From: Streptomyces sp. T39
GTDB lineage: Bacteria; Actinomycetota; Actinomycetes; Streptomycetales; Streptomycetaceae
Direction: 5' to 3'
Assembly: GCF_008042045.1 (NCBI RefSeq)
Contig: NZ_RDBP01000037.1
Location: 256,204-315,101 of the forward strand
Length of the DNA stretch: 58,898 bases
Each line of letters begins with the position of its first letter. Positions within the stretch are counted from its first letter, which is position 1. This document shows, piece by piece, positions 55,701-58,898 of this stretch. The notes under the pieces are model-generated. The model made no database searches and was not told the DNA's origin. It saw nothing but the letters and a program-made list of their open reading frames with translations. The position numbers were made by a program, and so were the translations under genes.

Positions 55701-56890
55701 CGGGCGTCCGCCAGTGCGGCGAACGCCGCCTCGTGGGCGCGGCGGCGCGCCAGGTCGCGCGCGTGGATCTCGCGGGCCACCGCCACGAGTTCCGCCGCGG
55801 GGGCGCACAGGTCGACCCGGCTGGCCCGGGCCACCTGGTCCGCCCAGTCGCCGGGCACCGCAGCCCGGCCGTGCATCGCGCCCACCAGCGCGCCCGCCAT
55901 CGTGGCGATCGAGTCGCAGTCCCGCCCGTAGTTGACGCAGGCGAGCACGGTCCGCCGGAAGTCGCCCGCGCCGACCAGCAGCATGCCCAGGGCGATGGGC
56001 AGTTCCTCGATGGAGTGCAGCCGTGAGGGCCGCCGGGCGCCCAGCGAGGGGGTGCGGTAGTCGGGGCCGACCGTGTCGAAGGGCGCCACCGCCGCGCGCA
56101 GCGGCGCGAGCGCCGACTCGGCGTCCGTGTGGCGGACGGCGGTCTCCGCGACGGCCTCGATCGCGGCCTGGGTGCCGTCCTTGGCCAGCGCGAGCGCCGT
56201 CTCCACGACGGCCGCCGGGGTCGCGCCCGGCGAGGCCGCCGCGGCGACGGCGGCCGCGAAGACGCCCGCCGCCTCCCGTCCGTAGGAGGACTGGTGCGCC
56301 CCCGCGATGTCGAGCGCCTCCTGGTAGGCGGCCTCCGGGCAGGCGGCGTTGACCAGGCCGACCGGCGCCATGTACATCGCCGCTCCGCAGTTGACGATGT
56401 TTCCGACCCCGGCCTCACGGGGGTCGTTGTGGCCGTAGTGCAGGCGGTGCACCATCCACTTCTCGGCCAGGAAGATCCGCTGGAGGGGAAGGGCCTCCGC
56501 CTCCAGTTCGGGGATCCATCGGGGGGTGGTGATCAGGTCGGGCACGAGATGGTCGGCGACGGCATAGGCGTCCAGGTGGTCGCGGACGGCCGCGTAGACG
56601 CGCACCAGCGCGTGGGTGAGGAGGGTGTCGTCGGTGATGTGGCCGTTGCCCTTGTGGTACGGGGCGATCGGGCGCGCGGTGCGCCACGCGTCGCCGTTCC
56701 AGGGGCCGACGATGCCCTCGACGCGGCCGCCGTGGCGCTCGACGATCTGCTCCGGCGTGTAGCCCTCGACCGGTCCGCCGAGCGCGTCGCCCACGGCGGC
56801 TCCGACCAGGCTGCCCGTGAACCTGTCGTCGAGAGAGAGGGAGTTGGGGGTCGCCGATGGAGTGGCCGCGTTCGCCGTCGCTGTCGTCAT
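55697..56890 (-). CDS. ADP-ribosylglycohydrolase family protein (canonical)
   Basis: 397 aa. All metal-binding motifs are intact: FTGSLVGAAVGDALGGPVEG (about 24-43), GHITDDTLL (TDDT 86-89) and NYGRDCDSIATMAGALVGA (Asp324, Asp326). It lacks a signal peptide and is presumably cytoplasmic; it may reverse ADP-ribosylation or hydrolyse a ribosylated small molecule. The start is ATG 56890; GACAAT (56902-56897) is 6 nt upstream, so the message may be leaderless, although AAGGGGG lies just before that. It is coupled to the next gene. Confidence 0.9.
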   Translation of the reverse strand: MTTATANAATPSATPNSLSLDDRFTGSLVGAAVGDALGGPVEGYTPEQIVERHGGRVEGIVGPWNGDAWRTARPIAPYHKGNGHITDDTLLTHALVRVYAAVRDHLDAYAVADHLVPDLITTPRWIPELEAEALPLQRIFLAEKWMVHRLHYGHNDPREAGVGNIVNCGAAMYMAPVGLVNAACPEAAYQEALDIAGAHQSSYGREAAGVFAAAVAAAASPGATPAAVVETALALAKDGTQAAIEAVAETAVRHTDAESALAPLRAAVAPFDTVGPDYRTPSLGARRPSRLHSIEELPIALGMLLVGAGDFRRTVLACVNYGRDCDSIATMAGALVGAMHGRAAVPGDWADQVARASRVDLCAPAAELVAVAREIHARDLARRRAHEAAFAALADAR

Positions 56891-57444
56891 GCCCGGATTG
56901 TCCCCCTTGCTCCGTCGTGTGCGGCGCACCTCGGACGGGGATTCGGCCGCTGTCCCTCCACGGCGCCCCCGACCGTCCACCGTGCGGACTCCTGCCCGCC
57001 GGGGGTACGCCACACGCGGGCGGTGCCCCGGCGGGGGCGCGCGGGAGGTCGGGTGCGCTGCGCACGGCCCGGGGGTGCGCTGCCCGTGGGTGGGTGCCGA
57101 CCGCGACCGCGGGTGCGCCGTGTGCGGGCGCGGCGCCCCGGACGCGGCACGGTCCCGCACGGGCCTGCTCCGGCCGGCGGTTCGGCTGTCGGGGTCTCGC
57201 CGGGCTCGCCGGGGCCTGCCGTGCCGACGGCGTCCCAGCCGCGGGTTGCCCGCACGAGGGGGTGGCCGGGCCGTCGAAGGACTGTCCGCCGGCGAGGCCG
57301 CCCCCGGGCGGCCGGGCGCTCCACGGATGGGCTGCCGGTTCCCGGGCCCGGCTCCTGCCGGGGCGCTCCGGGCAGAGGTCGACCGCACCCTCCGGGCCGG
57401 CTCCCGGGGCCGCCCCCCTGGCCGGGCGACGGCCCGGGCGTGGG
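56891..57444 (-). promoter_or_regulatory. 554-bp gene-free gap within the glycohydrolase cluster
   Basis: The gap separates the glycohydrolase at 55697 from that at 57445. It holds the probable -10 GACAAT at 56902-56897 for the downstream genes. Elsewhere it is over 75% G/C with repeated GGGTGCGC motifs (57050-57120: GGGTGCGCTGCGCAC, GGGTGCGCTGCCCGTG, GGGTGCGCCGTGTGC). Open frames exist on both strands but look like composition artefacts. Confidence 0.45.
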
Positions 57445-58623
57445 CTACGGGAGGGGCTCCCCGTCCCCGCCCGTGGCGGTGAGCAGTGCGGCGAGGTCGA
57501 CGAGGTCGGTGCCGGCGAGGTGGGGGAGAGCACAGCCGGCAAGGACGCGGCAGGCGTTGCGCCAGCCGGCGGGCACGCGGTCGCCGCCGCCCAGTACGCC
57601 CGTCAGCGCCCCGGCCAGCGCGGGTGCCGAGTCGGCCACCCGCGAGAGGCACGCCGCCGTGGGCACGGCCTCGGCCACGCGGCCCCGGGCGGCGACGGTC
57701 ACGGCGAGCGCCACCGGCACGGTCTCGGCGGCGGCGATGCCGTAGCTGTAGACGTGGTCGACGATCTGGTGCTCCAGCAGGGGCACCAGATCGAAGGCGC
57801 AGTCGGCGTCACGGGCGAGGGCGAGCGCGTGGCGGGCGTTGCGGCCGATCTCGGTGGACTCGGGCAGCTGCCCGAGCGCGGCCGCCACGGCGGTGTCGAC
57901 GTCCCCTCCGCCGAGGGCCGCGGCGACGGCGGCGGCCATCGCGCGGGCCCCGTGCACGCCGTCGCCGTCCTGCGTGTAGCGGGCGTCGAACTCGGCGAGT
58001 CCGGCCGCCGCGTCCGGGTCGCCCGGGTGCACGACGGCGAGGACGGCGGCCCGCACACAGGCGGCGTCGTCGAAGTAGTGCGGATTGTCGTGCCCGGTCG
58101 CGGGCGGCCGCAGGCCGGTGGCCAGGTTGCCGAGTCCGGCGCGCACGGAGATCCGGGCCCGCAGCGGCAGTACGGCGGACTCGACCTCCGGCGCCCGGGC
58201 GGCGGCCGCCGCCACCTGGCTCGCGAGCGCGTTCCACGCGAGGTCGACGGCCGCCCGGATCCGGCGGGCGGGCGGCAGCCCGCGGAAGTCTTCCCCGCGC
58301 GAGGTGAGCACGATCCCGGCCGCGAAGGCGGCCCACTCGGCGTCGTCGGACGGCCCGAGACGCAGCGGCTCCGGCGGCTGGTTCAGCGCGATCGGCACCG
58401 GGAGCGTGGTGGTGGCGTTCTGCTCGGCGAAGGTGTCGAGCTCGCGGGTGAGCCGGCGGGTCCACTCCGGCATCCGGGCCGCCCGGTGACGTGCGGCGGG
58501 CCAGCCCGCGGCGTCCCCGGCGGCGAGCCCGAGCAGCAGCCCTTCGAGCGGACGCACCACCGCCCCGCGGGGCGGGCCGGTGCGGACGGCGGTCCCGGGG
58601 CGGCCGGCTGCGGGGGCGGTCAT
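57445..58623 (-). CDS. ADP-ribosylglycohydrolase-like protein, degenerate metal site
   Basis: 392 aa with the overall ADP-ribosylglycohydrolase fold: LEGLLLGLAAGDAAGWPAAR at the start, SDDAEWAAFAAGIVL (Asp93/Asp94) and HVYSYGIAAAETVPVALAV in the middle. The C-terminal GGDxDT motif is replaced by ACLSRVADSAPALAGAL (325-340), leaving at most one of the two Asp residues. It may bind rather than cleave. ATG 58623 overlaps the upstream gene by ATGA. No SD. Confidence 0.82.
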   Translation of the reverse strand: MTAPAAGRPGTAVRTGPPRGAVVRPLEGLLLGLAAGDAAGWPAARHRAARMPEWTRRLTRELDTFAEQNATTTLPVPIALNQPPEPLRLGPSDDAEWAAFAAGIVLTSRGEDFRGLPPARRIRAAVDLAWNALASQVAAAAARAPEVESAVLPLRARISVRAGLGNLATGLRPPATGHDNPHYFDDAACVRAAVLAVVHPGDPDAAAGLAEFDARYTQDGDGVHGARAMAAAVAAALGGGDVDTAVAAALGQLPESTEIGRNARHALALARDADCAFDLVPLLEHQIVDHVYSYGIAAAETVPVALAVTVAARGRVAEAVPTAACLSRVADSAPALAGALTGVLGGGDRVPAGWRNACRVLAGCALPHLAGTDLVDLAALLTATGGDGEPLP

Positions 58624-58898
58624 GAGGTCTGCGTCTGCGGGGTCAGGAGCGCGGCCACGTCGAGGACGTGCCGGCCGCGCATCGAGGGCAGGCAGCTGCC
58701 GCGTACCGGGCCGATCGCGCCGGCCCACTCGGGCGGGATCGCGCCCGCGCCCCGGACCGCTCCGGCGAGCGCGCCGGCGACGGCCGCGGTGGTGTCGGCG
58801 TCCCGGCCCATGTTGACGGCCGTCAGCACCGAGAGGCGGAAGTCGCCTCGTGCCGCCGCGAACGCGCCGAACGCGAGCCCCACGGCCTCGGGCGCCAG
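58620..58898 (-). CDS. ADP-ribosylglycohydrolase family protein (partial, C-terminal part)
   Basis: 93 codons are visible; the 5' part is outside the window. The C-terminal motif NMGRDADTTAAVAGALAGAV is canonical, with both metal-binding Asp residues, followed by IPPEWAGAIGPVRGSCLPSM. It is the first visible gene of the minus-strand chain. Confidence 0.8.
   Translation of the reverse strand: MAPEAVGLAFGAFAAARGDFRLSVLTAVNMGRDADTTAAVAGALAGAVRGAGAIPPEWAGAIGPVRGSCLPSMRGRHVLDVAALLTPQTQTS

Noticed and set aside
56891..57444. Additional gene in the glycohydrolase gap
   Set aside because: The open frames (for example 56887-57324 minus and 56817-57482 plus) are Arg/Pro/Gly-rich, lack SD and show no recognisable domain.

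Overview
The window is about 59 kb of very GC-rich chromosome with strong third-position G/C bias and many GTG starts. Gene content and order match the core chromosome of a Streptomyces (or close actinomycete). Indicators are the 3' end of ftsZ followed by pgeF-ylmE-sepF-yggT-divIVA-ileS, a translational T-box in front of ileS, PriA in place of separate HisA and TrpF, and TrpM, HGxxPAAW and TIGR02234 proteins around the trp genes. No tRNA, rRNA, CRISPR array, prophage or insertion sequence was seen. The window looks like vertically inherited chromosome with several unusual non-coding repeats.

Layout. (1) 1-10.3 kb: cell-division and polar-growth genes, then ileS on the minus strand, a histone-like/DksA zinc-finger protein and lspA. 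A 1.1-kb gap between divIVA and ileS holds a 22-bp hairpin array and other repeats. (2) 10.3-32.4 kb: housekeeping and stress genes: rluD, a GNAT protein, a CPA1-type Na+/H+ antiporter, MscS, a dienelactone-hydrolase-like protein, PhoD, a DsbA-like protein beside a Cys-containing membrane protein, DUF2252, dnaE, an NYN-domain protein, an ABC exporter pair, YbaK, a Lon N-domain protein and several unknowns. (3) 32.6-49.0 kb: amino-acid synthesis. hisD-C-B, a small membrane protein, hisH-priA-ridA-hisF form one tightly overlapping operon. A 2.6-kb insert (MFS transporter plus TIGR03085 protein) flanked by a perfect 155-bp inverted repeat separates it from hisI-trpE and then trpC-trpM-trpB-trpA. 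(4) 49.1-51.0 kb: a second DsbA-like protein and lgt, ending in a perfect 66-bp palindrome. (5) 51.2-58.9 kb, minus strand: four ADP-ribosylglycohydrolase-family genes (one truncated by the window edge), a ribokinase-family kinase, a CaiB-type CoA-transferase and a CitE-type lyase. The last five genes are chained by 4-nt start/stop overlaps.

How the genes work together. PriA serves both the histidine and tryptophan pathways, so the his and trp blocks are linked functionally as well as physically. LspA and Lgt are both lipoprotein-maturation enzymes. SepF, YggT and DivIVA act with FtsZ in division and tip growth. The glycohydrolase-kinase-CoA cluster is the best candidate for an undescribed pathway. 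The best candidates for undescribed non-coding structure are the hairpin array (3951-4269), the 155-bp inverted repeat (38632-38786 and 41385-41539), the 66-bp palindrome (51068-51133) and a recurrent -10-like hexamer 6-8 nt before start codons.

Limits: everything was read by eye. Start codons, membrane segments and promoters are predictions, and family names come from recognised motifs and gene order, not from database searches.
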